Positions 10,828 to 20,263 of a stretch of DNA of 64,000 nucleotides are shown here, in pieces. Below the pieces are notes generated by a model. That model saw nothing but the letters and a program-made list of their open reading frames with translations. It was not told where the DNA came from and ran no database searches. The position numbers and the translations under genes are program-made. Source of the stretch: an uncultured Alphaproteobacteria bacterium (GTDB lineage: Bacteria; Pseudomonadota; Alphaproteobacteria; HIMB59); the NCBI GenBank assembly GCA_902557145.1, contig CACDYZ010000003.1:1-64000 (forward strand). The letters are read 5' to 3'. The stretch's first letter is position 1, and the number at the start of each line of letters is the position of its first letter.

Positions 10828-11784
10828 TTACTTATCGTAAGCATTAATTATTTTTTCAACTAATGTATGTCGACAAACATCACTACTGTTTAAATGTACA
10901 AAGCCAATATCTTTTACTTTTTCTAATTTTTCCATCGCGTCCTGCATTCCACTTTTTGCATTATCGGGTAAATCCTTCTGACTTAAATCTCCTGTGATCA
11001 CCATTTTTGAATTTTGCCCTAATCTAGTTAGAAACATTTTCATCTGTGTGGATAATGTATTTTGTGCTTCATCTAAAATGATAAAGGATTTATTCAAGGT
11101 TCTTCCTCTCATAAAAGCGAGGGGAGCTATTTCTATTAAATTATTGACCATTTTTCGGTCAATTTCCTCGCCTGGCATCATTTCATATAAAGCGTCATAC
11201 AAAGGACGTAGATAAGGATCTATCTTCTCTTTCATATCTCCTGGTAAAAAACCAAGTCGCTCTCCCGCTTCAACGGCAGGTCTTGATAATATCAAGCGAT
11301 TAATTTTTCCTTCAACAAACAAACTTACTGCATAAGCAACAGCTAAATATGTTTTACCCGTACCAGCAGGACCAACTGCAAAAACAATATCTTTTGATCT
11401 CATCTCTTTTAAAAAGATTTCTTGGTTTTTAGTCTTTGGATAAATTGTCTTTAATTTTGTATTAATTTGAAATTTTTGATCTTGTTCGATTTGCTCTTTG
11501 ATATAGGTAGGTTTCGCTAGATCAATATTACTTTCAATTTCCTCTGCAGAAATATCATTATTTTTTAATTTTTTGTATAAACCTTCAATTATAAAATATG
11601 CTTTTTCAACTGGATCTCGATTTCCTTTAATAGATAAAAGATTACCTCTAGTATAAAGCTTTACTTTAAATTTGTTTTCTAAAACTTTTAAATTTTTATC
11701 GTGGTACCCAAATAAGCTTGAGAGAAATTGATTATCCTCAAACTCTAATTGTTTTTGATGAGAAGAAATATTTACTGGACTCAA
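10828..11784 (-). CDS. ybeZ: PhoH-like ATPase (YbeZ)
   Basis: FAVGPAGTGKTYLAVAYAV; RPAVEAGERLGFLPGDMKEKIDPYLRPLYDAL; FIILDEAQNT. Confidence 0.96.
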   Translation of the reverse strand: MSPVNISSHQKQLEFEDNQFLSSLFGYHDKNLKVLENKFKVKLYTRGNLLSIKGNRDPVEKAYFIIEGLYKKLKNNDISAEEIESNIDLAKPTYIKEQIEQDQKFQINTKLKTIYPKTKNQEIFLKEMRSKDIVFAVGPAGTGKTYLAVAYAVSLFVEGKINRLILSRPAVEAGERLGFLPGDMKEKIDPYLRPLYDALYEMMPGEEIDRKMVNNLIEIAPLAFMRGRTLNKSFIILDEAQNTLSTQMKMFLTRLGQNSKMVITGDLSQKDLPDNAKSGMQDAMEKLEKVKDIGFVHLNSSDVCRHTLVEKIINAYDK

Positions 11785-13113
11785 TTAAATTTTTTCTCCA
11801 AGTAAAGAGTGTGTTAAAACCTCTTTAATTTGTACAGGAATTATTTGACCGATAGTTTCTTTTTCACCTTGGAGCGCTACACTTTGATTAAATTGTGACT
11901 TCCCTTTAATTTGTCCTGTGCGATTACCGGCACCATCGATTAAAACTTGCACCGTTTTCTTTACAAACTGGTTGTTGTATTCAATTTGTTGTTCGTTTAA
12001 TAAATCTTGTGTGATCTTTAAACGCTCATTTAAGATCTCTTCATCTATTTCCTCACGATCAGCCGCGGGGGTACCTGGCCTCGGACTATACTTAAAAGAG
12101 TAGGAGTTCATATATTTAACTCTTTCAATTAGATCGATTGTGTCTTCAAAGTCTTTGTCAGTTTCTCCAGGAAAACCAATAATAAAGTCTGAAGAAAGCG
12201 CTATGTCAGGTTTGACTTTTCTTACTTTTTCGATGATTTCAAAGTAGTAATCTCTTGTATGCTTTCTGTTCATCAGCTTTAGGACTTTGTCAGATCCTGA
12301 TTGAACGGGCAAATGAAGAAAAGGCATCAGTTTAGAATTTTCACCATGTAGGGAAATTAAATCATCCGTCATATTGACTGGGTGACTTGTAGAATAGGTA
12401 ATTCTTTCAACTCCATTTATTAAACTAATACTGTTAATGAGCGAAGCTAGATTATTTGATTGCCCTTGATTATCTAAACCATGATAAGCATTCACATTTT
12501 GACCTAGCAGAGTGAATTCAACGACTCCCTGATCAATTAAGGATTTCACCTCATCTGAGATTTCCTTCACTGTTCTAGAATATTCTGAACCTCTGGTGTA
12601 GGGAACCACACAAAAATGGCAAAACTTATCGCAGCCCTCTTGTATTGTAACGAATGCAGATTTGCTAGAAGTATGAGTTTTTATATGGTTGAGCGTGTCA
12701 AACTTTTCATTTACATCAAATTCAGTGATAGAGGTTTTTGGTAAGTTATTTTTATCTAAAAATTTATTAAGGGACTGGATAGATTGTGGGCCAATGACCA
12801 AATCAACATAGGGTGCCCTTTTTTGAATTAACTCCCCCTCTGCTTGCGCTACACACCCTGCAACGATAACTTTTTGGTTATCTTTTCCTTTTTTATGTAT
12901 TCTTCCTAAATCTGAAAATGTTTTTTCCGTTGCCTTTTCACGAATGTGACAGGTATTTAAAACAACATAATCTGCTGTTTGAAAGTCATCCGTTTGATTA
13001 ATATTATGCGATAGAAAAATATCTTTCATTTTATCAGAGTCATAAACATTCATCTGACAACCAAATGTTCTAATATAAAATTTCTTATCTGATGGCATTG
13101 AGGGATTTGGCAA
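11785..13113 (-). CDS. miaB: tRNA-2-methylthio-N6-dimethylallyladenosine synthase
   Basis: FGCQMNVYDSDKM; radical-SAM CDKFCHFCVVPYTRG; C-terminal TRAM domain. Confidence 0.97.
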   Translation of the reverse strand: MPNPSMPSDKKFYIRTFGCQMNVYDSDKMKDIFLSHNINQTDDFQTADYVVLNTCHIREKATEKTFSDLGRIHKKGKDNQKVIVAGCVAQAEGELIQKRAPYVDLVIGPQSIQSLNKFLDKNNLPKTSITEFDVNEKFDTLNHIKTHTSSKSAFVTIQEGCDKFCHFCVVPYTRGSEYSRTVKEISDEVKSLIDQGVVEFTLLGQNVNAYHGLDNQGQSNNLASLINSISLINGVERITYSTSHPVNMTDDLISLHGENSKLMPFLHLPVQSGSDKVLKLMNRKHTRDYYFEIIEKVRKVKPDIALSSDFIIGFPGETDKDFEDTIDLIERVKYMNSYSFKYSPRPGTPAADREEIDEEILNERLKITQDLLNEQQIEYNNQFVKKTVQVLIDGAGNRTGQIKGKSQFNQSVALQGEKETIGQIIPVQIKEVLTHSLLGEKI

Positions 13114-13564
13114 ACAAAATTGCGTCTTGCGTATGCGGAGCGTTTATAGACTTACTCCGATAATAGTTTTTTCTTTCATTGTAGGCTTTATAGCCTAATT
13201 TTTCATAAAGTTTAATAGCAAAATTATTAATAGCACTCGCTTCCAGAAAGATTTTAAATGATTTTCCAGTACTTTTGAGTTGTTTTTCAAGCTCTTCTAA
13301 AATCATTCTTCCCAACCCTTGGTTTCTAAATTCAGGCAAAACAGCAATATGTAAAATTTCAAATTCACTGACCTTTTGATCTTGATATAAAAAATGTCCT
13401 ATCAAAGCACCTTTGACGTTAGTTTGATCTAGAAGATAAATATTAAAACTTGTTTCTTTATTGAGGTGAAGCTCAATATCTTTTTCACTCCAATTAATCT
13501 CTAGTTGGTCTTTATGATTGATAATCCAATTTTTAGAATCAGATAGAGTATGTGTAAAGTTCAA
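13085..13564 (-). CDS. rimI: GNAT ribosomal-protein-alanine acetyltransferase RimI-like
   Basis: GNAT acetyl-CoA motif EFRNQGLGRMILEELE; FLEASAINNFAIKLYEKLGYKAYNERKNYY. Confidence 0.88.
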   Translation of the reverse strand: MNFTHTLSDSKNWIINHKDQLEINWSEKDIELHLNKETSFNIYLLDQTNVKGALIGHFLYQDQKVSEFEILHIAVLPEFRNQGLGRMILEELEKQLKSTGKSFKIFLEASAINNFAIKLYEKLGYKAYNERKNYYRSKSINAPHTQDAILFAKSLNAIR

Positions 13565-14553
13565 GCCACAATATTATCATAAAAAACCTTGGAACACTCA
13601 TACCAGTTAAATTTTTTTGTATATTCTTGACATTTTTTTCGATCGATAGTCAAACAATTCAAAACATTATCTTTTAAGTTATCACCAATAAAACCGTTGA
13701 CCCCATTAACAATAATATCTTTAGGACCTGTTACATCATAAGCAGCGACTGGTGTGCCGGTTGCATTTGCCTCAGTTACCACATTTCCAAAGGTATCAGT
13801 CTTGCTAGGGAAAACCATTACATCTGAACTAGCATAGTAATTCACTAAATTCTGGCCAAACTGGTAACCAACAAATTTTATATCTGTATATTTTTTTTTT
13901 AGTTTATTTAACTGTGGTCCATCGCCAACGACAACTTTAGTACCTTCTAAATCTAAATCTAAAAAAGCTTGAATATTTTTTTCAGTAGCCACTCGACCGA
14001 TATAAGAAAATATTGGTCCTGGGCCTAAGTCTAATTTTTGATAGTTGCCAAATTTTTGATGATCGACACCTCTTGACCAAACAACGGTATTTTTAAAATT
14101 CATATTTATTAATTCAGCCTGCATGGATGGGGTAGGAACAAGAACTTTTTTCGCTTTATTGTGAAAATGCTTTATGAAGAAATAAAAGAAACTTGCAGGT
14201 ATTTTTATACGTTGTTGAATATACTCAGGGAAACGAGTATGAAATGAAGTTGTAAAAATAATTTTTTCTGAAAGACATATTTTTCTGGCCAAAAAACCTA
14301 GGGGCCCCTCTGTAGCAATGTGAATATGATCAGGATTGATCTGATCCATCATATTTTTCAATGTTTTTTTGCGAGTAATCACAACTTTAATCTCATTATA
14401 CGAAGGAAGGCCAAAGCGAACTTTAAATAACTCAGGGTGTATTACCTCTACCTGCATACCCATTTTTTCCAATTCCGGTATGGTATTCAGATAAGAACGG
14501 ACTACGCCGTTTACCTGAGGTTTCCATGCATCTGTTACTAATAATAATTTCAA
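13561..14553 (-). CDS. GT4-like glycosyltransferase, candidate glycolipid (diacylglycerol) glycosyltransferase Agt
   Basis: VTDAWKPQVNGVVRSYLNTIPELEKMG; C-terminal FPSKTDTFGNVVTEANATGTPVAAYDVTGPKDII; 4-bp overlap with the PlcP-like gene upstream. Confidence 0.8.
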   Translation of the reverse strand: MKLLLVTDAWKPQVNGVVRSYLNTIPELEKMGMQVEVIHPELFKVRFGLPSYNEIKVVITRKKTLKNMMDQINPDHIHIATEGPLGFLARKICLSEKIIFTTSFHTRFPEYIQQRIKIPASFFYFFIKHFHNKAKKVLVPTPSMQAELINMNFKNTVVWSRGVDHQKFGNYQKLDLGPGPIFSYIGRVATEKNIQAFLDLDLEGTKVVVGDGPQLNKLKKKYTDIKFVGYQFGQNLVNYYASSDVMVFPSKTDTFGNVVTEANATGTPVAAYDVTGPKDIIVNGVNGFIGDNLKDNVLNCLTIDRKKCQEYTKKFNWYECSKVFYDNIVA

Positions 14554-15338
14554 GCTGCAGATACCTTATTAAGAGTTTGTTTTTCTAAAGACTGGATTTT
14601 TTTTTCATTCCAAAAGACTAACTCCAAGTTGCCTTTAAAGTCCTCAACCATTGCACTACAGCTATCTACCCAATCTCCTAGATTATGATATGTCTTATCA
14701 CCAATTTTTTTTATTTGGGGATGGTGAATATGACCACAAACAATTCCATCACAATTATTTTTTTTTATTCTCTCAAGACATGCATTTTCAAAATTTTCAA
14801 TATATCGTTGAGCATCTTTTACTCGTGTTTTTAAATATCCTGATAAAGACCAATACGAAAGACCAAGTTTTCTTCGACAGAAATTTAAAATATTATTAAA
14901 CCAAACAGAGTAGTCATAAAGGACGGCACCTATCTTTGCTAACCATTTTGAATTTAGAACTATTCCATCAAATTCATGCCCATGCATTAAGAGAAGTCTT
15001 TTATTGTTCGCTGTTGTATGAATTCTATTTTTTCGAACTTTAATGTTTGCAAATGAAAAACCACAATAATCTGAAAAAACTTCATCATGGTTTCCAGGTA
15101 TATAATAGACTTTGGTACCTGCGCGTGCTTTTCGTAAAACTTTTTGTATGAAAGTATTAAAATCAGGATTCCAAAACCAATTTTTTTTTAGACGCCATCC
15201 GTCTATAATATCTCCAAGTAAATAAAGATGATCACAATCATTATATTTTAAAAAGTGTAAGAGCTCCTTTACTTTTGAAGCACGTATGCCAATATGAATG
15301 TCTGAAATGAATATGGATCGATGTTTTTTGATTTGCAT
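14550..15338 (-). CDS. Calcineurin-like metallophosphoesterase, PlcP-type phospholipase C candidate (UDP-2,3-diacylglucosamine hydrolase-like superfamily)
   Basis: SDIHIGIRASKVKELLHFLK; LLGDIIDGWRLKKNWFW; GNHDE; LLMHGHEFD; CGHIHHP; LGDWVDSCSA. Confidence 0.8.
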   Translation of the reverse strand: MQIKKHRSIFISDIHIGIRASKVKELLHFLKYNDCDHLYLLGDIIDGWRLKKNWFWNPDFNTFIQKVLRKARAGTKVYYIPGNHDEVFSDYCGFSFANIKVRKNRIHTTANNKRLLLMHGHEFDGIVLNSKWLAKIGAVLYDYSVWFNNILNFCRRKLGLSYWSLSGYLKTRVKDAQRYIENFENACLERIKKNNCDGIVCGHIHHPQIKKIGDKTYHNLGDWVDSCSAMVEDFKGNLELVFWNEKKIQSLEKQTLNKVSAA

Positions 15339-15382
15339 AGAATCTAAAAATAGATATATCTACGATTGATAGTATTGAGGAT

Positions 15383-15398
15383 TGTTAAAGTTTTATTA
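15383..15398 (-). promoter_or_regulatory. Pho-box-like element upstream of plcP-agt and abutting the SET gene start
   Basis: Plus strand TGTTAAAGTTTTATTA; 15/16 identical to the pstS-upstream element at 22916-22931; half-sites 11 bp apart. Confidence 0.65.
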
Positions 15399-15399
15399 A

Positions 15400-15918
15400 A
15401 TGGGCTCTTCACAAAAGCTTTATATTAGAAAAAATTCTAAAATTCATGCATCTGGTCTTTTTGCAAAAGCTGATATCTGTGCTGGCACTAGAATCATTGA
15501 ATATCGCGGGTTAAAGATAAATAAAGCTCAATCAGACAAGATTGCTGATGTTCACATAGAGGCAAACAAAAGGGCTAAAACAGTCGGGTCTGTTTACATT
15601 TTTACACTGAATCAAAAATACGACATCAATGGAAAAGTAACATGGAATTTAGCAAAATATATTAATCATTCCTGCAACCCTAATTGTGAAACTGATATCA
15701 TCAAAGGAAAAATATGGATTAGCGCAATTAAAGATATTAAGAAAGGCGAGGAGCTGTCCTACGACTATGGATATGACATGTTTTGTTTCGAGGATCACCC
15801 GTGTCGATGTGGGTCTCAAAACTGTATTGGATATATTGTTCGAAGCAATCTTAGATGGAGAGTTAAAAAAAGGTTAATTGAAAATAAAAAGTCAAGATTT
15901 AACAAAAACTTCACATAA
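15400..15918 (+). CDS. SET-domain protein (candidate protein-lysine methyltransferase) with post-SET cysteine cluster
   Basis: SGLFAKADICAGTRIIEYRG; KYINHSCNPNCETDI; GEELSYDYGYD; CRCGSQNCIGYI. Confidence 0.9.
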   Translation: MGSSQKLYIRKNSKIHASGLFAKADICAGTRIIEYRGLKINKAQSDKIADVHIEANKRAKTVGSVYIFTLNQKYDINGKVTWNLAKYINHSCNPNCETDIIKGKIWISAIKDIKKGEELSYDYGYDMFCFEDHPCRCGSQNCIGYIVRSNLRWRVKKRLIENKKSRFNKNFT

Positions 15919-15935
15919 GTAGTTAAACTTCAGAT

Positions 15936-16283
15936 ATGGATTTTAAAAATAAAAATATAGTAGATGCTTTTTGGTGTTCAATTGAAGGCCTAAAAATTCT
16001 CCTTCAAGAAAAAGCAGCAAGAAGAGAGCTATTATTGTTTCCCTTGTCTGCTCTATACATCGTAATTTTTCAACCGGCTCTTTTGTTCATACTTTGGCTG
16101 ATAATTTTACCTTTACTCATACTTAGTATTGAGGCTCTAAACACTGCAATAGAATATACCTGTGATAAAATTACTATGGATAAGTCAAACAAAATAAAGA
16201 AAGCTAAAGATTTGGGCTCTGCTGCAATTTTTTTATCTCTAACAGCCTATGGAATAGTTTTAATCTTAGGTTTATTTAATTAA
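15936..16283 (+). CDS. dgkA: Diacylglycerol kinase, small integral membrane type
   Basis: EKAARRELLLFPLSALY; LSIEALNTAIEYTCDKIT; KDLGSAAIFLSL. Confidence 0.92.
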   Translation: MDFKNKNIVDAFWCSIEGLKILLQEKAARRELLLFPLSALYIVIFQPALLFILWLIILPLLILSIEALNTAIEYTCDKITMDKSNKIKKAKDLGSAAIFLSLTAYGIVLILGLFN

Positions 16284-16287
16284 TTTG

Positions 16288-16359
16288 GGAAGATTGACAT
16301 GATTTTTCTACAAGTAGAGGAGGTCTATGTTTCAGTCACAGGGGAAATGCCAATCTTCC
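16288..16359 (+). ncRNA. Candidate structured RNA of unknown family
   Basis: Perfect 9-bp closing stem GGAAGATTG/CAATCTTCC enclosing an imperfect hairpin (16297-16330) rich in G-U pairs on the plus strand; no ORF; between dgkA and convergent arsC. Confidence 0.4.
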
Positions 16360-16399
16360 ACCTAATAAAATAATCATTTATATTAAATAAAAGTTAAAT

Positions 16400-16870
16400 T
16401 TAGATTAAATTTCCAATTTCTTTTATTTGATCGATATTTAATAAGTTGTTTTGCTTATAATTTTGAACTAGTGCAAGACATCTTTTTTTAAGAACATTGA
16501 ATACTTTTAAAAATTCTATCTCAGCTTCCTCCTCAGTGCCTTTAAATTTTGCAGGATCAGCTACACCCCAATGTGTCTTTAATGTATTTTTGAGATACAG
16601 GGGGCAAGTTTCTCCAGCTGCATTATCACACACAGTAATAACCAAATCAAAATTAATATCTGAAAAATCATTCCATGATTGACTTTTAAAATTGTCTAGG
16701 AAAATTTTATTTTTTTCTAATGTTTTTATACTTAATGGATGCACATATCCTGCAGGGTGGCTTCCTGCACTATAAGCATTAAAAAAGTCTTTACCATAAT
16801 GGTTTAAAAGCCCCTCTGTTATAATTGATCGACAAGAGTTACCTGTACAAAGTACAAGAATTTTAATCAT
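16400..16870 (-). CDS. arsC: Arsenate reductase (LMW-PTP-like, thioredoxin-coupled type)
   Basis: KILVLCTGNSCRSIITEGLLNHY; DLVITVCDNAAGETCPL; THWGVADPAKFKGTEEE. Confidence 0.87.
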   Translation of the reverse strand: MIKILVLCTGNSCRSIITEGLLNHYGKDFFNAYSAGSHPAGYVHPLSIKTLEKNKIFLDNFKSQSWNDFSDINFDLVITVCDNAAGETCPLYLKNTLKTHWGVADPAKFKGTEEEAEIEFLKVFNVLKKRCLALVQNYKQNNLLNIDQIKEIGNLI

Positions 16871-16871
16871 T

Positions 16872-17561
16872 TTAATTTTCTGAATCGATAGAGTAGCCAG
16901 CGGATCTAACTGTTCGAATGAAATCTTTTTCTCCTGTTAAATTCAGCTCTTTTCTGAGTCTTCTTATGTGAACATCAACTGTTCTAGGTTCAACGTAAGC
17001 GTCATTTAACCAAACATTATCCAATAGTTGCTGCCTAGAATAAACTCTACCTTTATTTTCAATAAAAAATTTTAAAAGATTAAATTCAGTCGGTCCTAAA
17101 TTTAATTTTCTCTCACCCCTTGTTACCCTTCTGTTGGTGAGATTAATGTTTATATCATGAAACTTGAGTGAGTCGTTCTCTTCTCTTGCTTTTGTTCTTT
17201 TAAGTAATGATTTAATTCTAGCAAGGATCTCACTTGGAAGAAAAGGTTTGGTTACATAATCCTCCACACCTAATTCAAAACCTCTAATTTTATCATCCTC
17301 TTGACCTTTAGCTGTTAACATTATAATTGGAATATTTTTTAAATTATCTTTTCTTTTAATTCTCTTTAAAACTTCAATGCCCGATATATTTGGCAGCATC
17401 CAATCTAATAAAATTAAGTCAGGCAGCCAATGTTCGATCTCTTGAATAGCAGACTCTCCATCATATGAAAATTTTATTTGGTAGTTTTGTTTTTCTAAAT
17501 GAAATCCAATTAATTCAGAGATTGGTTTTTCATCTTCAACAATTAAAATTTTATCTGTCAT
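16872..17561 (-). CDS. phoB: Phosphate regulon response regulator PhoB
   Basis: OmpR-family receiver (ILIVEDEKPISELI) plus winged helix; next to phoU-pst. Confidence 0.95.
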   Translation of the reverse strand: MTDKILIVEDEKPISELIGFHLEKQNYQIKFSYDGESAIQEIEHWLPDLILLDWMLPNISGIEVLKRIKRKDNLKNIPIIMLTAKGQEDDKIRGFELGVEDYVTKPFLPSEILARIKSLLKRTKAREENDSLKFHDININLTNRRVTRGERKLNLGPTEFNLLKFFIENKGRVYSRQQLLDNVWLNDAYVEPRTVDVHIRRLRKELNLTGEKDFIRTVRSAGYSIDSEN

Positions 17562-18250
17562 TCAAAATCAGATTTTTTTAAATCAATATAATGACCTGTG
17601 ATGTTAAAAATGACCTCTTCAGCTATGTTGGTGGCATGATCCCCTATTCTTTCTAAGGACTTTGCAATTAAAATTGGCTTAGTGCCTTCATCAACAACAC
17701 TTGTTTCCTTATTATGCATTCTTTCAATTAAATTTTTAAGTAAAGACTTATACTCTTTATCTATTTCTGCATCTTGATTCCATGATGTTTTAGCTTTTAA
17801 TTCGTCTTTTTTAAAAAAACTATCTAGAACTTGATTTACCATGGACTGAACATTTCTACCCAAGCTGTACATTTGTTCTATTAATTCGTCATCGAAGGAA
17901 GAGGATATTGAAATTGCTCTTTTTGCTAAATTTCTTGAGTGATCCCCCATCCTTTCTAGCTCTTTTGATACCTTTAAAGCTGTAAAAACAAGTCTTAGAT
18001 CACTTGCGACCGGTCTATGTAAGGTCATAATTTCAAAACTTAAATCTCTTACGTCCCTCTCGGCCACATCTACTTGTTCGTCAAGATTTTGGGTTAGTTG
18101 GGCATCTTGAGAATCTTTTGTTTTGATTACATTTACAGCAATTTCAATCTGTTTTTCAACTATCTCACTCATTTTGATTAGATCATCTTGCAATTGTTTA
18201 AGTTTTTGCTCAAAGTTTTTATCTGTATGTGTATTTTCCATTCTATCCAA
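17558..18250 (-). CDS. phoU: Phosphate transport system regulator PhoU
   Basis: Tandem PhoU repeats ([30 protein letters not shown]). Confidence 0.96.
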   Translation of the reverse strand: MDRMENTHTDKNFEQKLKQLQDDLIKMSEIVEKQIEIAVNVIKTKDSQDAQLTQNLDEQVDVAERDVRDLSFEIMTLHRPVASDLRLVFTALKVSKELERMGDHSRNLAKRAISISSSFDDELIEQMYSLGRNVQSMVNQVLDSFFKKDELKAKTSWNQDAEIDKEYKSLLKNLIERMHNKETSVVDEGTKPILIAKSLERIGDHATNIAEEVIFNITGHYIDLKKSDFE

Positions 18251-19019
18251 ACCTTCCTGTTATATAATCGTTTGTTTGTTCTTTATCTGGTTTTGTAAAA
18301 ATTTTACTTGTATCACCATGTTCAATTAACTTGCCTAAGTGAAAAAATGCAGTTCTTTGAGAGATACGAGAAGCTTGTGACATAGAGTGTGTAACAATAA
18401 TAATAGTATAGTTTTCTTTCAATTCATTGATTAATTCTTCTATTCTAGCAGTTGCAATTGGGTCTAAAGCTGAGCATGGTTCATCCATCAAAATGATTTC
18501 AGGCCTAATGGCAATGGCTCGAGCGATACAAAGTCTTTGTTGCTGTCCTCCAGACAAACCTGTGGCTATGTCATCCATTCTATCTTTTACTTCTTCATAT
18601 AAACCTGCTCGATTTAAGGAATCCATTACTATATCGTTCAACTCACTTTGGGTTGATGCCAGCCCATGAATTTTAGGTCCATAGGCGACATTTTCAAAAA
18701 TTGATTTTGGAAAAGGGTTTGGTTTTTGAAAAACCATTCCGATCTTTTCTCTAAGCGTTTCAACTTGAATGCTATCTCCATAAATATCTGTAACTCCGTT
18801 TAATAGGAATTCACCTTGAACTTTACATGAGTCAATAACGTCATTCATCCTGTTCAAGCACCTAAGAAAAGTGGATTTACCACAGCCTGAGGGACCAATT
18901 AGTGAGGTCACATCATTTTTAGTAAAATTTATAGTAACATCATCAATGGCCATTTTATTTCCATAATGAACGGAAACATTTTTTGTTTTTATTGCAAAGG
19001 AATTTACCTGCTCTACCAT
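18243..19019 (-). CDS. pstB: Phosphate ABC transporter ATP-binding protein
   Basis: [48 protein letters not shown]. Confidence 0.97.
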   Translation of the reverse strand: MVEQVNSFAIKTKNVSVHYGNKMAIDDVTINFTKNDVTSLIGPSGCGKSTFLRCLNRMNDVIDSCKVQGEFLLNGVTDIYGDSIQVETLREKIGMVFQKPNPFPKSIFENVAYGPKIHGLASTQSELNDIVMDSLNRAGLYEEVKDRMDDIATGLSGGQQQRLCIARAIAIRPEIILMDEPCSALDPIATARIEELINELKENYTIIIVTHSMSQASRISQRTAFFHLGKLIEHGDTSKIFTKPDKEQTNDYITGRFG

Positions 19020-20263
19020 TTTATCTCTAATCTCCTTCTTATTAAAACTGCAGCTGTATTCATTATAATCAAAAATAGGAGCAATAACATTATACCTGCA
19101 GATGTTTTCTCTAAAAATCCTCTTTCTGCACTCTCCGACCAGAGGTAAATTTGAGAGGGAAGTCCTGTAGCAGGATCGAGGGGTCCACCAGGTATTTCCA
19201 TAACAAACGCAACCATCCCTATCATCAATAAAGGTGCTGTTTCACCCAATGCCTGTGCCATTCCAATAATAGTGCCGGTGAGTGTTCCTGGTAATGATAA
19301 TGGTATGACGTGATGAAAAACTGTTTGCATCTTAGTGGCCCCAACAGCCAAAGCTCCTTCTCTAATTGAAGGTGGTACCGATCGAAGTGATGCTCTTGAG
19401 GCAATAATTATTGTAGGTAAAGTCATAAATCCTAATACTAAACCACCAACTAACGGAACTTGATAAGGTAAACCAATTACTCCGATCAACATTCCTAAAC
19501 CTAACAAGCCAAATACGATGGAAGGCACAGCGGCTAAGTTATTGATGTTTACTTCAATAATGTCAGTCACCTTTCCAGGTTTAACAAATTCCTCTAAGTA
19601 GACAGAGGCTAATAATCCTATTGGAAAAGCAAATGAAAAACAGATAATAAGAGCGTACAAAGATCCCATAACCGCTCCCCAAATACCTGCCGTCTCTGGG
19701 TCTCTAGAGTCTCCCTTTGTAAAAAACCAAAAATTAAATACTGACGAAACCTTTCCCTCTGAAGTAAGTTTATCTAAAACAGATAATTGATAATCATTTA
19801 TTTTTCTTTGTGCCTCTGGCACATCCCTTGGATAATTTCCTTTTACAATTTGATCTAGGTCAGATGATGCCGTTATTTTCATTATTATCGATTGTCCAAT
19901 TTTATCTGGGTTTTCTAAAAGATAGTCTCTTAATTGGTAGTCAAATTTTCTTGTATACATTTCTCTTACTTTTATAAATTGTTCTTCATTTAAGTTAGGG
20001 TGATTTTGTCTTACAACTTCATCGGCTAAAGCAACATAAGAGGCTCTGTATAATTCTTTTTCTAAAGAGTTTTGATTTACTTGGATAAAATCTGGATTAA
20101 AAAAAACATTTGCCTCAATTGTGGTTCTTACAAAAGCTCCACTTCCAGTAGAAAAAATTTTCCACATCAATATTAAAACAAAAAACATAGAAAGGGCCAC
20201 TGCAAAAAGTCCATATGCTTGAAATCTTTTTTCGGCAGATAGTCTTTTATTTAAACTATTCAT
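19013..20263 (-). CDS. pstA: Phosphate ABC transporter permease PstA
   Basis: Permease EAA region [30 protein letters not shown]; cluster position. Confidence 0.95.
   Translation of the reverse strand: MNSLNKRLSAEKRFQAYGLFAVALSMFFVLILMWKIFSTGSGAFVRTTIEANVFFNPDFIQVNQNSLEKELYRASYVALADEVVRQNHPNLNEEQFIKVREMYTRKFDYQLRDYLLENPDKIGQSIIMKITASSDLDQIVKGNYPRDVPEAQRKINDYQLSVLDKLTSEGKVSSVFNFWFFTKGDSRDPETAGIWGAVMGSLYALIICFSFAFPIGLLASVYLEEFVKPGKVTDIIEVNINNLAAVPSIVFGLLGLGMLIGVIGLPYQVPLVGGLVLGFMTLPTIIIASRASLRSVPPSIREGALAVGATKMQTVFHHVIPLSLPGTLTGTIIGMAQALGETAPLLMIGMVAFVMEIPGGPLDPATGLPSQIYLWSESAERGFLEKTSAGIMLLLLFLIIMNTAAVLIRRRLEIKW

Noticed and set aside
16288-16362. tRNA, including a selenocysteine tRNA resembling the GGAAGAT/ATCTTCC acceptor stem followed by ACC
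   Set aside because: About 72 nt without a TTCGA-like T loop, no T stem before the 3' acceptor strand, and no anticodon arm; too short for tRNA-Sec.
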